This document shows, piece after piece, positions 41,972 to 51,521 of a stretch of DNA of 64,000 bases (position 1 is the stretch's first letter; the number at the start of each line of letters is the position of its first letter). The stretch comes from Hoeflea_A sp965216535. GTDB lineage: Bacteria; Pseudomonadota; Alphaproteobacteria; Rhizobiales; Rhizobiaceae. Both the position numbers and the translations under genes were made by a program. The stretch covers positions 4,774,001-4,838,000 of the forward strand of contig OZ244175.1 in the NCBI GenBank assembly GCA_965216535.1. The letters run 5' to 3'. The notes under the pieces were generated by a model. The model was given only the letters and a program-made list of their open reading frames with translations. It did not search any database and was not told the origin of the DNA.

Positions 41972-44170
41972 TCAACTCTTGGTCTGGTGCGAAACCAGCC
42001 CGGCGATCAGTTTCGGCGCACTGGAAGCAAGGGCTCCACCACGACCTGAGAGGCTGGGATTCGTCATGAAGTAAAGCTGCGCGTTAAACGGTTCTTCCCC
42101 TGGTCGCACATCCATGCGACGGGATGTACCGTCTTCCAATATCTCATAGCTCTGCTGGTTGTCGATAAGGTTGCCCAGCATGATCTGCGATTGCACCTGT
42201 TCCTTGACGGTTGGGTTGGTCAGCGGAACCAGAGTTTCAACGCGCCGGTCCAGGTTTCTCGGCATCATGTCTGCAGAACCGATATAGATGAGCGAGTCCT
42301 TGCTCGGCAGCCCGTTACCCTGGCCAAAGCAGAATATGCGGCTATGCTCGAGAAACCGTCCGACGATCGATTTGACACGGATATGGTCCGACAGGCCTTT
42401 GACCTGGGGGCGAAGGCAGCATATGCCGCGCACCACAAGATCGACCTCGACCCCTGCCTGGCTTGCCCGGTAAAGCGCGTCGATGGTTTCCGGATCGACG
42501 AGTGAATTGATCTTCATCCAGATTGCTGCTGGCCGGCCATTGCGCGCATGGTCAATTTCGGCCTCGATGTGCTCGATCATGCGAGCACGCATGGACCCCG
42601 GCGACACAGCGAGTTTCATCTCCTCGGTCGGCTGACCGTATCCGGTTATGAAATTGAAGACGTGTGCCACATCGTGAGCGATGTCCGGATCACAGGTGAA
42701 AAAGGACAGATCGGTGTAAATCTTGGCCGTAACCGGATGGTAGTTGCCCGTTCCCAGGTGGCAGTAGCTTGCCAGTTTTCCGTCTTCTCTACGAACCACA
42801 AGCGACATCTTGGCGTGTGTTTTCAGCTCGATGAAGCCGAAGACCACCTGGACGCCGGCCCGCTCGAGATCCCGCGCCCAGCGTATGTTTGCTTCCTCAT
42901 CGAAACGTGCCCGCAACTCAACCAGGGCCGTTACCGATTTGCCGCCCTCGGCTGCATCGATCAGCGCTCTGACGATGGGGCTGTCATTGGAGGTGCGGTA
43001 AAGGGTCTGCTTGATTGCAAGGACATTGGGATCGCGCGCTGATTGTCTCAGAAATTGCACCACCACATCGAACGATTCGTACGGGTGGTGAATGACAATG
43101 TCCTTTTCGTGAATGGCCGAAAAACAGTCGCCGCCATGCTCACGAATCCGTTCAGGAAAACGGGCGTTGTAAGGTTCGTATTTGAGATCGTCACGCGGTG
43201 TGTCGACGATCTCTTCGATGGTCGACAGTGCCAGAAGACCCGGAAGAACGGCAACCCGATCGTCCGGAACATTGAGTTCGCTGGTAACGAATTGGCGAAG
43301 AGATTTCGGCATTTCGGAATCGAACTCGATGCGGATCACGGACCCGCGGCGACGGCGTTTGAGTGCCCGTTCAAACAACCGCACCAGGTCTTCCGCTTCC
43401 TCTTCCACTTCGATGTCACTATCGCGGATGATGCGAAACGTGCCCGATCCTTTGACGTCATACCCGGGAAAGAGGGTTTCGATGAACTGTCCGACAACAT
43501 CTTCCAGTGTCATGTAGCGGACCCGGCCTTTGTCGTCGGGAAGCCGCACGAAACGATCGAGCGCAACCGGCAGGCGCAGGAGACCTGTCATCGGCTCCTT
43601 TTTGGCACGACTGTGCAGTTGCAGACCGATGGAAAAGCCCAGGTTCGGAATGAATGGAAACGGATGAGCCGGGTCGATCGACAACGGGGTCAGAACCGGG
43701 AAAATCGCTTCGTCAAATTCCCGCTTAAGCCAAGCGAGATCTTCGCCGCCGAGGTCTCCGGGACGGACAATGTGGATATCCTCTTCGGCGAGGTACTGTT
43801 GCAGGACTGCCAGCGCGGCCTGTTGTTCCAACTGCAGCTTGCGGATTTCATCAAGCGCCTCATTCAACTGCCGCAGCGGTGTTCGACCGTCAGCAGAACG
43901 GTTGGAAATGCCCTCGCGCACCTGCCCCTCGAGACCGGCAACGCGGACCATGAAGAACTCGTCCAAATTTGCTGCCGAAATCGAGAGAAAACGGATCCGT
44001 TCGAGCAGTGGGTGCGCGCTGTTCTGGGTCTCTTCAAGAACGCGGCGGTTGAACTGCAGCCAGGAAAACTCACGGTTGACGTACCGTTCAGGGCTTTCCA
44101 AAAGCGGCTTGCCGTCGGACGCCACTGCGCCGCCGTTCGACTCAGGATTCACTGTGATCGTGTCGTCCAT
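41972..44170 (-). CDS. ppk1: Polyphosphate kinase 1
   Basis: A 732-residue enzyme polymerising the ATP gamma-phosphate into polyphosphate. Family motifs in order: ESPERYVNREFSWLQFNRRVLEE, HPYESFDVVVQFLRQSA, FGFIELKTHAKMSLVVRRE with the autophosphorylated His in HAKMS, and CHLGTGNYH. The C-terminal second catalytic part has GRFLEHSRIFCFG and IYIGSADMMPRNLDRRVE. ppx follows 18 bp downstream and hdaA precedes by 62 bp. Confidence 0.95.
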   Translation of the reverse strand: MDDTITVNPESNGGAVASDGKPLLESPERYVNREFSWLQFNRRVLEETQNSAHPLLERIRFLSISAANLDEFFMVRVAGLEGQVREGISNRSADGRTPLRQLNEALDEIRKLQLEQQAALAVLQQYLAEEDIHIVRPGDLGGEDLAWLKREFDEAIFPVLTPLSIDPAHPFPFIPNLGFSIGLQLHSRAKKEPMTGLLRLPVALDRFVRLPDDKGRVRYMTLEDVVGQFIETLFPGYDVKGSGTFRIIRDSDIEVEEEAEDLVRLFERALKRRRRGSVIRIEFDSEMPKSLRQFVTSELNVPDDRVAVLPGLLALSTIEEIVDTPRDDLKYEPYNARFPERIREHGGDCFSAIHEKDIVIHHPYESFDVVVQFLRQSARDPNVLAIKQTLYRTSNDSPIVRALIDAAEGGKSVTALVELRARFDEEANIRWARDLERAGVQVVFGFIELKTHAKMSLVVRREDGKLASYCHLGTGNYHPVTAKIYTDLSFFTCDPDIAHDVAHVFNFITGYGQPTEEMKLAVSPGSMRARMIEHIEAEIDHARNGRPAAIWMKINSLVDPETIDALYRASQAGVEVDLVVRGICCLRPQVKGLSDHIRVKSIVGRFLEHSRIFCFGQGNGLPSKDSLIYIGSADMMPRNLDRRVETLVPLTNPTVKEQVQSQIMLGNLIDNQQSYEILEDGTSRRMDVRPGEEPFNAQLYFMTNPSLSGRGGALASSAPKLIAGLVSHQTKS

Positions 44171-44232
44171 TTGCCTCTCTTTTCGCCTGCACCTTAGCCG
44201 TGTGTCATATCTATGACCATCCGACGAAGAAA

Positions 44233-44955
44233 CTATGACATCCCCGTTTCACCCGGGCGGCCTGTTTCCCATTCCTCAAGCACCTCACCGGCAAGTGAGC
44301 GGCCGATCTTGCAGCGCCTGGCCAGTGCAAGTTCGTCCATTCGGTGGACGATGGCCTGCGCGGCATCAAGCGACCGCTCCATGCGATGCACCAGGTAGAT
44401 CACAACCTTCGGATCGACTGCCATTTGCCGGTCGGCAAACAGCTTTTCGATCACCTGGGCCAGCAGGGCATCGTCCGGCTCGCCAATCTCAACGGTCGTT
44501 GCAGCTCGCAGCCGTGAGCGCAGATCGGGCAGGCTGACGGACCAGGCGGCTGGCCATGCCCGTGTTGTGATCAGCATATGTGTGCCGTTCTGCAATACCG
44601 TATTGATCAGGTGAAACAATTGAGTTTCATCAAATCCCTGTCGATCGATATCCTCAATCAGAACCGGGCCCTCGGCCGCACGCTCCAGCGCATGCGCGTC
44701 ATTGGCAGTCACCTTCAAGTCCACGGCGCCGGTGCGGTCGATCCAGATTTTCGCCAGATGGGTCTTTCCGGAGCCCGTGGGGCCGGCAAGAATGACCACC
44801 GGCGACGGCCAATCCGGCCAGCTGTCGATCAGTCCGATCGCCGCCTGGAGCGGTTCCGAGACAACCAGGTCGGCGCGATCGCTGCTGATCGGATGCCTGA
44901 ATTCGAGCGGCAGTTGCTGGGCGGTCGGTTTCGGTGATTTGCCGTCTTTATTCAT
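44233..44955 (-). CDS. hdaA: HdaA, DnaA-related replication regulator
   Basis: A 240-residue DnaA-like AAA+ protein without the DNA-binding domain IV. Near the N-terminus is QLPLEF (residues 19-24), a beta-clamp-binding motif like those of Hda. Walker A is GPTGSGKTH (58-66), Walker B LIEDID and the sensor region LRSRLRAATTVEIGEPDD. In Caulobacter, HdaA stimulates DnaA-ATP hydrolysis on clamp-loaded DNA. The start lies 8 bp inside the end of the permease gene upstream with GGGAAG, so translation is coupled. Confidence 0.88.
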   Translation of the reverse strand: MNKDGKSPKPTAQQLPLEFRHPISSDRADLVVSEPLQAAIGLIDSWPDWPSPVVILAGPTGSGKTHLAKIWIDRTGAVDLKVTANDAHALERAAEGPVLIEDIDRQGFDETQLFHLINTVLQNGTHMLITTRAWPAAWSVSLPDLRSRLRAATTVEIGEPDDALLAQVIEKLFADRQMAVDPKVVIYLVHRMERSLDAAQAIVHRMDELALARRCKIGRSLAGEVLEEWETGRPGETGMS

Positions 44956-46072
44956 TCGACTTCCCGTCGCCCTCGGTCAGACGATTGTCGGGGTCCCCGT
45001 CGTCGTAGAGGTCGCTGTCGAGGTAGCGACGCAAGGCAAACCTGACGAGTACGGCCACTGCCGCAGACGCCGGCACGGCCACCAGAAGTCCGACAAACCC
45101 GAAAAGTGAGCCAAAGGCAAAGAGCGCGAACATCAGCCATACCGGATGAAGGTTGACGCTTCTCCCAACCAGTCTCGGCTGGAGGATATTGCCCTCCAGG
45201 AACTGGCCCGAGAGAAAGACGGCCAGCACGATGCCTATTGACACATAGTCAGGCCAGAACTGAACGAGCGCGACCCCAAGGGCCAGTACTAGCCCAACAA
45301 GCGAGCCGGCATAGGGAATAAAGCTGATCAACCCCGAGAAAAGGCCGATCAGCAGACCGAAATTCAAACCAGTCAGCGTCAACCCGGCGGCGTAGTAGAT
45401 CCCCAAAATGAGGCAAACGCTTCCCTGGCCACGCACGAACCCGGCGATCGCCTTGTTCATGTCAGCCGAGATTTCACGCACGGCCCCCAAGTGGTTGCGG
45501 GGTATCCAGCCGTCGACCGTTTCGACCATGCGATCCCAATCCAGCAGAAGATAGAACGCTACGACCGGCGTTACCACGAACAGCGATGCCAGGTCAGCCA
45601 ACGCCTTTCCAGAGTTCCAGACCTGGAGCAGAACCGTACCAACCAGGCCTGCACCCTCCGACAGGAGGCTACCCAGGGATTCCTTCAGATTGGTCGTGTC
45701 CAGACCGATCCAGTTTTTCAGCCAGGACCGATCGGAGGAAGCGAGCAGGCTCTGTAGCTGCGAAACATAGTCCGGCAGTTTCTGGATGAACTCGCTCGCC
45801 TGCGTGACCAGGGTCGGCACAATGATGATCAAGGCGATGACGAAGAGCAGCAGGAATGCGATCAGAATCAGGATGGTCGCCATGAGACGGGAAACGCCCC
45901 AACGTTCCAGCCGGTCTGCCACCGGATCAAGGAAGTAGGCCAGTGCCATTCCGGCAACAAAGGGCAGCAGAATGCCGCGAAACACGTAGAGAAACAGGCC
46001 CAGTGCCAGCAGTGTCGCCAGCCAGAACAAGGCTTGGCGCCTCAGGGAGGCCCTGTTGATCGTGGTTGACAT
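44948..46072 (-). CDS. AI-2E family permease (PerM/TqsA type)
   Basis: A 374-residue membrane protein with about 8 hydrophobic helices. Family stretches: GMALAYFLDPVADRLERWGVSRLMATILI at the N-terminus, LIGLFSGLISFIPYAGSLVGLVLALGVAL in the centre and SGQFLEGNILQPRLVGRSVNLHPVWLMFALFAFG. A charged C-terminal tail follows. Members export autoinducer-2 or act in ion or pH homeostasis; the substrate is unknown. It begins 38 bp after the CDP-alcohol transferase and overlaps hdaA. Confidence 0.88.
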   Translation of the reverse strand: MSTTINRASLRRQALFWLATLLALGLFLYVFRGILLPFVAGMALAYFLDPVADRLERWGVSRLMATILILIAFLLLFVIALIIIVPTLVTQASEFIQKLPDYVSQLQSLLASSDRSWLKNWIGLDTTNLKESLGSLLSEGAGLVGTVLLQVWNSGKALADLASLFVVTPVVAFYLLLDWDRMVETVDGWIPRNHLGAVREISADMNKAIAGFVRGQGSVCLILGIYYAAGLTLTGLNFGLLIGLFSGLISFIPYAGSLVGLVLALGVALVQFWPDYVSIGIVLAVFLSGQFLEGNILQPRLVGRSVNLHPVWLMFALFAFGSLFGFVGLLVAVPASAAVAVLVRFALRRYLDSDLYDDGDPDNRLTEGDGKSNE

Positions 46073-46110
46073 CGGGCTAGGTCTCCGTTGCGGCGCTGGA
46101 TCGCATCAAT

Positions 46111-46641
46111 CTATTCGGCCATGTGGTCGATCCAGACCTTGAAATAGGCTGCTGCGGAAAGGATGGTCAAGGCCGCAACGACATAGATCAGGATCGTGGT
46201 CAATTCACCGAGCCTGATGCCAAGCGCGAGTTCCGCAAGAACCAGCGAAAGAAGCGCGATCTGGATCGCCGTATTTGCCTTGGACACCAGGATCGGATTC
46301 ATATCGACGGGCTGTCCCATCAGGCTTGATACCAGAACAGCCATGACGATCAGCACGTCGCGCGAAACCACCAACACAGCCAGCCATTGCGGCAGATATC
46401 CAAGGATTGCCAGCATGATGAAGACGGTCACCAGCAGGAGTTTATCCGCGACCGGATCCAGATAGGCGCCCAATTCCGATTGCTGATCGAAGTGGCGTGC
46501 GATGAAGCCGTCGACGCCGTCGGAAAGCCCGGCGATAACGAAGATGACAAAAGCAGGCAGCATTTCACCCACCAACAGCGCATAGACGACTGCCGGAACC
46601 ATCAGAAAGCGCAAAAGAGTGATGAAATTCGGAATGGTCAT
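46111..46641 (-). CDS. CDP-alcohol phosphatidyltransferase
   Basis: A 176-residue integral membrane enzyme. The CDP-alcohol phosphotransferase signature is complete: SDGVDGFIARHFDQQSELGAYLDPVADK (about residues 42-69) with the metal-binding Asp residues. Products of the family include phosphatidylglycerol phosphate, cardiolipin and phosphatidylcholine; the substrate is not clear. A second, more canonical PgsA is encoded at 55397. The ATG at 46641 gives the usual MTIPNFITLLR N-terminus; a TTG two codons upstream is possible. It is divergent from purM. Confidence 0.85.
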   Translation of the reverse strand: MTIPNFITLLRFLMVPAVVYALLVGEMLPAFVIFVIAGLSDGVDGFIARHFDQQSELGAYLDPVADKLLLVTVFIMLAILGYLPQWLAVLVVSRDVLIVMAVLVSSLMGQPVDMNPILVSKANTAIQIALLSLVLAELALGIRLGELTTILIYVVAALTILSAAAYFKVWIDHMAE

Positions 46642-46887
46642 AGGCAAAAGATTTCAGGCGAAAGTCCCATCGACGGGGCGCAAGCCACGGCATCCGTTTT
46701 CGAAATGGGCGTTCAACGAAGATGGTGCATCCGCCGGCCACGCGCAACCGCACGTTTTTTGCAGGCTCGGGCACACACGTCAATAAATTCGGGCAGGATG
46801 CACGGCAAGCCTTGCGCGCGGGTGGCCGACATGCGATTTGCCGGTGACCTGCCGGACAGGGGTGCCGGCTTGACCCATGAGGGCGCG

Positions 46888-47958
46888 ATGAGTGATCAAA
46901 ATAACGGCTTGAGCTATCGTGACGCCGGGGTCGACATCGATTCCGGCAACAGTCTCGTGGAACGCATCAAACCGCATATTCGGGCCACACAACGACCCGG
47001 CGCCGATGGAGATATCGGCGGCTTCGGCGGGCTCTTCGACCTGAAGGCCGCCGGCCTTGAAGATCCGGTTCTTGTCGCGGCAAATGATGGGGTCGGCACC
47101 AAGCTGAAAATCGCCATCGAGACAGAAATACACCACACCGTCGGCATCGACCTTGTTGCAATGTGCGTGAATGACCTGGTTGTTCAGGGGGCCGAGCCGC
47201 TGTTTTTCCTCGACTATTTTGCGACGGGCAAACTTGACCCGGAGCAGGGTGAACAAATCGTCGCGGGCATCGCGGACGGCTGTATCCAGGCGGGATGTGC
47301 ACTGATTGGCGGGGAAACGGCCGAAATGCCCGGCATGTATTCGGGCGGAGACTACGATCTGGCAGGCTTTGCGGTCGGCGCCGCCGAACGATCCAGGCTT
47401 CTGCCGAAAGAGGACATACAAGCAGGCGACAAGCTGATCGGCCTCGCCAGCTCCGGTCTTCATTCCAACGGGTTTTCGCTGGTGCGACGGGTTGTCGAGA
47501 TTGCCGGACTGGAGTTCGATTCCCCGGCGCCCTTTGCGCCCGACCGGAGCCTCGCGGAAGTTCTGCTGACGCCGACACGCATCTACGTCAAACCTCTCCT
47601 TCAGACAATTCGGCAGACGGACGCCATCAAGGCACTGGCGCATATCACGGGAGGCGGATTTCCGGAGAATATTCCGCGCGTTCTGCCGGATGGTCTGTCC
47701 GCAAGGATCAACCTCGGCACAATAGAAGTCCCGCCGGTCTTTTCCTGGCTGAGTACCACGGGTGGTATCGTGGAAACAGAGATGTTGCGCACGTTCAATT
47801 GCGGCATCGGAATGATTGCGGTTGTTTCGGCCGAGGAGTTTGACACGGTTGTGGACGCCCTGAGCGACGCCGGAGAAAGCGTTGTGGCGCTGGGTGAGCT
47901 TGTGGAGCGGACTGAGGATGTTGCCGCCGTCACCTATGATGGATCGCTGGCACTATGA
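46888..47958 (+). CDS. purM: Phosphoribosylformylglycinamidine cyclo-ligase
   Basis: A 356-residue AIR synthetase of the fifth step of purine synthesis. Typical segments: LSYRDAGVDIDSGNSLVERIKP near the N-terminus, DGVGTKLKIA, GIDLVAMCVNDLVVQGAEPLFFLDYFATG, LIGGETAEMPGMYSGGDYDLAGFAVG and HITGGGFPENIPRVLP. ATG at 46888 has GAGGG upstream; the frame is open much further upstream but that part is not conserved. It overlaps purN by four bases (ATGA). Confidence 0.96.
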   Translation: MSDQNNGLSYRDAGVDIDSGNSLVERIKPHIRATQRPGADGDIGGFGGLFDLKAAGLEDPVLVAANDGVGTKLKIAIETEIHHTVGIDLVAMCVNDLVVQGAEPLFFLDYFATGKLDPEQGEQIVAGIADGCIQAGCALIGGETAEMPGMYSGGDYDLAGFAVGAAERSRLLPKEDIQAGDKLIGLASSGLHSNGFSLVRRVVEIAGLEFDSPAPFAPDRSLAEVLLTPTRIYVKPLLQTIRQTDAIKALAHITGGGFPENIPRVLPDGLSARINLGTIEVPPVFSWLSTTGGIVETEMLRTFNCGIGMIAVVSAEEFDTVVDALSDAGESVVALGELVERTEDVAAVTYDGSLAL

Positions 47959-48644
47959 GCAGCGGAACCGGGCAAATCGGCCGGCGCAAGCGTGTTGCGG
48001 TCATGATCTCCGGTCGCGGATCCAACCTTTCGGCACTGATATCTGCCAGCATGGCGACTGACTATCCTTGCCAGATCGCTGCAGTCCTGTCGGACAATCC
48101 ACAGGCGGCCGGCCTCGAACTCGCCGAAACCTATGACATCGAAACCCGTGCCTTCGCCCGGGCCGACTATTCTGACAGGACAGCCCATGAAGAAGCAATC
48201 CTGGCCGAACTGGATCGGATCGAACCCGACTTCATCTGCCTGGCCGGCTACATGCGCCTGTTGTCGGCGGATTTCGTCAATCAGTGGCGGGGATTGATAC
48301 TCAACATTCATCCGTCGTTGTTGCCCAGTTTTCCGGGTCTGGATACGCATCAACGCGTTTTGGCCCACCAGGTACGCATCCATGGCTGCAGCGTGCACTT
48401 CGTGACCGAGGGCATGGATGAAGGTCCTCTCATCGCCCAGGCAGCGGTTCGCGTCCTGCCGGACGATACGGAAACTGTGCTGGCTGAACGGGTGCTGTCG
48501 GCCGAACACCAACTTTATCCGGCGGCGCTCAAGCTTGTCGCAGAGGGAAAAGTCCGAATGACCGATGCCGGCGTGGCGGTGTTCAACGGACTACATTTCG
48601 AAGACGATGGGGCGATCGTTCAATCGCCACCGGAATCCTGCTGA
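47955..48644 (+). CDS. purN: Phosphoribosylglycinamide formyltransferase
   Basis: A 229-residue formyl-THF-dependent GAR transformylase, the third step of purine synthesis. The catalytic residues are in LNIHPSLLPSFPG (Asn and His) and TEGMDEGPLIAQ (Asp); the start VMISGRGSNLSAL binds substrate phosphate. It starts inside the purM stop (ATGA). Its last 25 bp overlap the end of the convergent molybdopterin oxidoreductase gene. Confidence 0.95.
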   Translation: MSSGTGQIGRRKRVAVMISGRGSNLSALISASMATDYPCQIAAVLSDNPQAAGLELAETYDIETRAFARADYSDRTAHEEAILAELDRIEPDFICLAGYMRLLSADFVNQWRGLILNIHPSLLPSFPGLDTHQRVLAHQVRIHGCSVHFVTEGMDEGPLIAQAAVRVLPDDTETVLAERVLSAEHQLYPAALKLVAEGKVRMTDAGVAVFNGLHFEDDGAIVQSPPESC

Positions 48645-50746
48645 TCCCGCCTGAGCCACACGTGGGTGTCGTGAAATGCGGCGCCGCCAAACGGTGCGAT
48701 ACTGTCCGCTCCGGTGAGCACATTGATGCCCTCACCGTCGATAAAGCTTCGATTCGGCCATATACCTTCAGAAACGAGGACTCCGCGCGGCAAATCGCTG
48801 CTGACGTGCGCATGTAGGCGAACTTCGCCTCGCTGGTTGCCAATGGCCACCAGTTCGCCGTCCTCAACACCCACCGCTGCTGCATCGTCGCTGTGTATCA
48901 TGACCTCAGGACGCCCTTCCCTGCGAACCGAAGACTGAGTCTCGGTGAATGTTGAATTCAGGAAGGAACGGGCCGGTGACGTAGCCAGCCGGAAGGGATG
49001 ACGTTCGTCAGCGGCCTCGATCAGGTCGACGTGATCCGGGAAGACCGGCAGCTGTTCGTGGGGTCCCTGGGGTCCCAGGGACTTTGGCGGACGATTGGGT
49101 GCAAGCGATCCGGTCCAGTCCGGACGAAAGCGGAATTTGCCGTCCGGCCAGCCGAATCCACGAATGAAATGCGACTTTTCGAAATCGGGCTGACAGTCGA
49201 TCCACTTGTTTTGCTGCAACGCGGCCAGAGTGCCATGTCCACTTGCCTGCAGCATATTGTCGATCAGTTCATTGGCGCTCAGTCCGAACCCGGGCTGATC
49301 TGCCACTCCAAGCCGTTTCGCCAATTCCTCGACAACGTAATGGTTGGATCTCGGCCCTTCCGGAGGTTCGATCAGTTTCGGACCAAGCATGATGTGCTGA
49401 TGGCCGCCGCCGCGATAGATATCGTCATGCTCGACGAACGTCGTCGCGGGTAAGATGATGTCGGCCAGGTCGGCGGTTTCCGTCATGAATTGCTCATGCA
49501 CCACACAAAACAGGTCATCTCGGCCGAAGCCTTCTCTGACCTTTCTCTGTTCCGGCGCGATGTTCACCGGGTTCGTGTTCTGGATGAGAAGCACGGTGAC
49601 AGGCGGGCCGCCATGCAGTGCTTCGGCATCCCCGGTCAGGATCCGACCGATTTTCGACTGATCCAGGTAGCGAATCCCTGGGTCGATGCTGGCGGTGCCC
49701 ATGATTTCGGATTTATCGAGGCCGAAGATGTCGTTGTTGGAGTGGAATCCGCCGCCGCCTTCATACTGCCAGGCCCCGGTCACCGTCGGAATACTCAGCG
49801 CCGCATGCATATTGACGGTGCCGTTGCGCTGGCGTGTGAAACCGTAGCCAAGCCGGAAATAGCTGCGTTTCGTCGTGCCGACGAGATGCGCAAACTTTTC
49901 GATCTGGCGAGCCGACAACCCAGTAATCTCGGCGGCCCATTCCGGCGTCCGGTCGCTTAGGTGCTTTTCGAAGCCGTTCGGATCGTCGCTGAAACGCCTA
50001 AGGTAGTCGCGATCCGCCAATTCATCGCGAAACAGCACATGCATGACGGCGCAAGCCAGGGCTCCATCCGTGCCAGGACGCAGGATAAGCTTCACGTCGG
50101 CCTGGCGAGCCGTCGGGGTGTCATAGACATCGATCACGACAATCTTGGCACCGCGTTGCTTGCGCGCCTGGGTGGCGTGGGTCATCACATTGACCTGCGT
50201 CGATACCGGATTGGTGCCCCAGATCACCACGCAGTCGGATTTGGCCATCTCCCGGGGATCGGGTCCGCTCAGACTGCCGGTCCCTACAAAAAAACCGGTC
50301 CATGCGGCGTTGGTGCAGATGCTGTCGAACTGGCCCGAGTACTTTTTTGCGTGGCGCAGGCGATGAATTGAATCGCGCTGTACCAATCCCATCGTCCCGG
50401 CATACTGATACGGCCAGACCGACTCCGAACCCCAGCGCCGTTCTGCCTTTAGAAAGCCCTCCGCGACCTCATCGAGCGCATCTTCCCAATCGATTTCCTG
50501 CCAACTGCCCTGCCCCTTTGGACCGTTGCGACGCATCGGTTTCAGAAGACGATCCGGATGATGCGTGCGTTCGGCATACCGCGCGACCTTCGCGCAGATG
50601 ACACCGGCGGTGTAGCCGTTGTCGGCTGCCCCCCGCACTTTACCTATGGTCCGGTCATCGACCAGTTCGATCTCAAGTGCGCATGTCGATGGACAGTCAT
50701 GCGGACAGGTCGAAAAACCGGTGCGGGTGGGTGCTGGTTGATCCAT
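48620..50746 (-). CDS. Molybdopterin-dependent oxidoreductase with N-terminal [4Fe-4S] site
   Basis: A 708-residue DMSO-reductase superfamily protein. The N-terminus has the iron-sulfur pattern CPHDCPSTCALE with a fourth Cys in AGVICAKV, followed by the molybdopterin domains (YAGTMGLVQRDSIHRLRH, VIWGTNPVSTQVN, LLIQNTNPVNIAPEQ) and the C-terminal cap (PARSFLNSTFTETQSS). No signal peptide, so it is cytoplasmic. The substrate and electron partner are unknown; nothing adjacent encodes a partner. GAGG precedes the ATG at 50746. The cofactor would depend on moaD and moaE, which are found 5 kb away. Confidence 0.88.
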   Translation of the reverse strand: MDQPAPTRTGFSTCPHDCPSTCALEIELVDDRTIGKVRGAADNGYTAGVICAKVARYAERTHHPDRLLKPMRRNGPKGQGSWQEIDWEDALDEVAEGFLKAERRWGSESVWPYQYAGTMGLVQRDSIHRLRHAKKYSGQFDSICTNAAWTGFFVGTGSLSGPDPREMAKSDCVVIWGTNPVSTQVNVMTHATQARKQRGAKIVVIDVYDTPTARQADVKLILRPGTDGALACAVMHVLFRDELADRDYLRRFSDDPNGFEKHLSDRTPEWAAEITGLSARQIEKFAHLVGTTKRSYFRLGYGFTRQRNGTVNMHAALSIPTVTGAWQYEGGGGFHSNNDIFGLDKSEIMGTASIDPGIRYLDQSKIGRILTGDAEALHGGPPVTVLLIQNTNPVNIAPEQRKVREGFGRDDLFCVVHEQFMTETADLADIILPATTFVEHDDIYRGGGHQHIMLGPKLIEPPEGPRSNHYVVEELAKRLGVADQPGFGLSANELIDNMLQASGHGTLAALQQNKWIDCQPDFEKSHFIRGFGWPDGKFRFRPDWTGSLAPNRPPKSLGPQGPHEQLPVFPDHVDLIEAADERHPFRLATSPARSFLNSTFTETQSSVRREGRPEVMIHSDDAAAVGVEDGELVAIGNQRGEVRLHAHVSSDLPRGVLVSEGIWPNRSFIDGEGINVLTGADSIAPFGGAAFHDTHVWLRRDQQDSGGD

Positions 50747-50965
50747 GAATGCCTCGATCAGGGTGCATGCTGCGATGGATATAGAGCAAATATCCGGCGC
50801 GAGCGAGTTCACACCGAACCAACCGTCGCACCAGGCTCGACAAATATCTGCGCAAACGGACCTTCTGAGGCAGTGGACCTTGACCTCGTCCGCTCATCCT
50901 TCGATAACGAATTGCTAGTATTCTGTCCTCAGGTCCCCATCGCGCAATCTGGAGCCCGTAAGCCC

Positions 50966-51403
50966 ATGTCATGTCGAAAAACGGTTAGTACCCTTCTTGC
51001 CCTCTGCGGCATCCTGGCCACCGGACTGACAATCAGTGCATCTCCAGCCAACGCCTTTGGAATTCGCAACGATGCGGCCTGCGATAACCCCGCGGTGCTG
51101 CGAGCGATCACCAAGCGCTTTGCGATCAATGATCGAAATGTCATCAAGCGCGGTCTGGCGATCGATGACTACTACGATGTCCATCTGGAACGATTCGTTG
51201 CAGCCGGTGAGCTCGAAGGGACGAAGATCGACCGTCGGTTCTGCCGCGGCAAGGTTGCGATGAACGACGGGCGGTCGCGGACGATCTGGTACATGATTGA
51301 GCTCGGGCAGGGTTTTGCCGGTATGGGCGCCAATGTCGAGTATTGCATCTCAGGCTTGGACCCGTGGCACATCTACGGCGCCTATTGTCGCTCGGTCCGC
51401 TAA
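50966..51403 (+). CDS. Small secreted protein with four conserved-looking cysteines, unknown function
   Basis: A 145-residue protein with a Sec signal peptide (residues 1-30, cleavage after SPANA). The mature part of 115 residues has four cysteines (39, 93, 127 and 141), enough for two disulfides, and a Trp/Tyr-rich end (SGLDPWHIYGAYCRSVR). I do not recognise the family. GGAG lies upstream at slightly long spacing. It stands alone between the divergent molybdopterin gene and a GST gene, with 118 bp to the latter. Confidence 0.75.
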   Translation: MSCRKTVSTLLALCGILATGLTISASPANAFGIRNDAACDNPAVLRAITKRFAINDRNVIKRGLAIDDYYDVHLERFVAAGELEGTKIDRRFCRGKVAMNDGRSRTIWYMIELGQGFAGMGANVEYCISGLDPWHIYGAYCRSVR

Positions 51404-51521
51404 TTGTCCATCCGCATTTTCCAGTTCAAGGATTGAACGCACGTCCCGTCCACGGCGTATTGCGCGCTCAGGCCGACTGGAACGCAATAGTACAGTCCGG
51501 CCTTTCCCGTGGAGGAAAACA

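Noticed and set aside
46387..46887. 167-codon in-frame extension upstream of purM
   Set aside because: It runs antisense through the CDP-alcohol transferase gene and is not conserved in PurM; ATG at 46888 has a good ribosome binding site and matches the family N-terminus.
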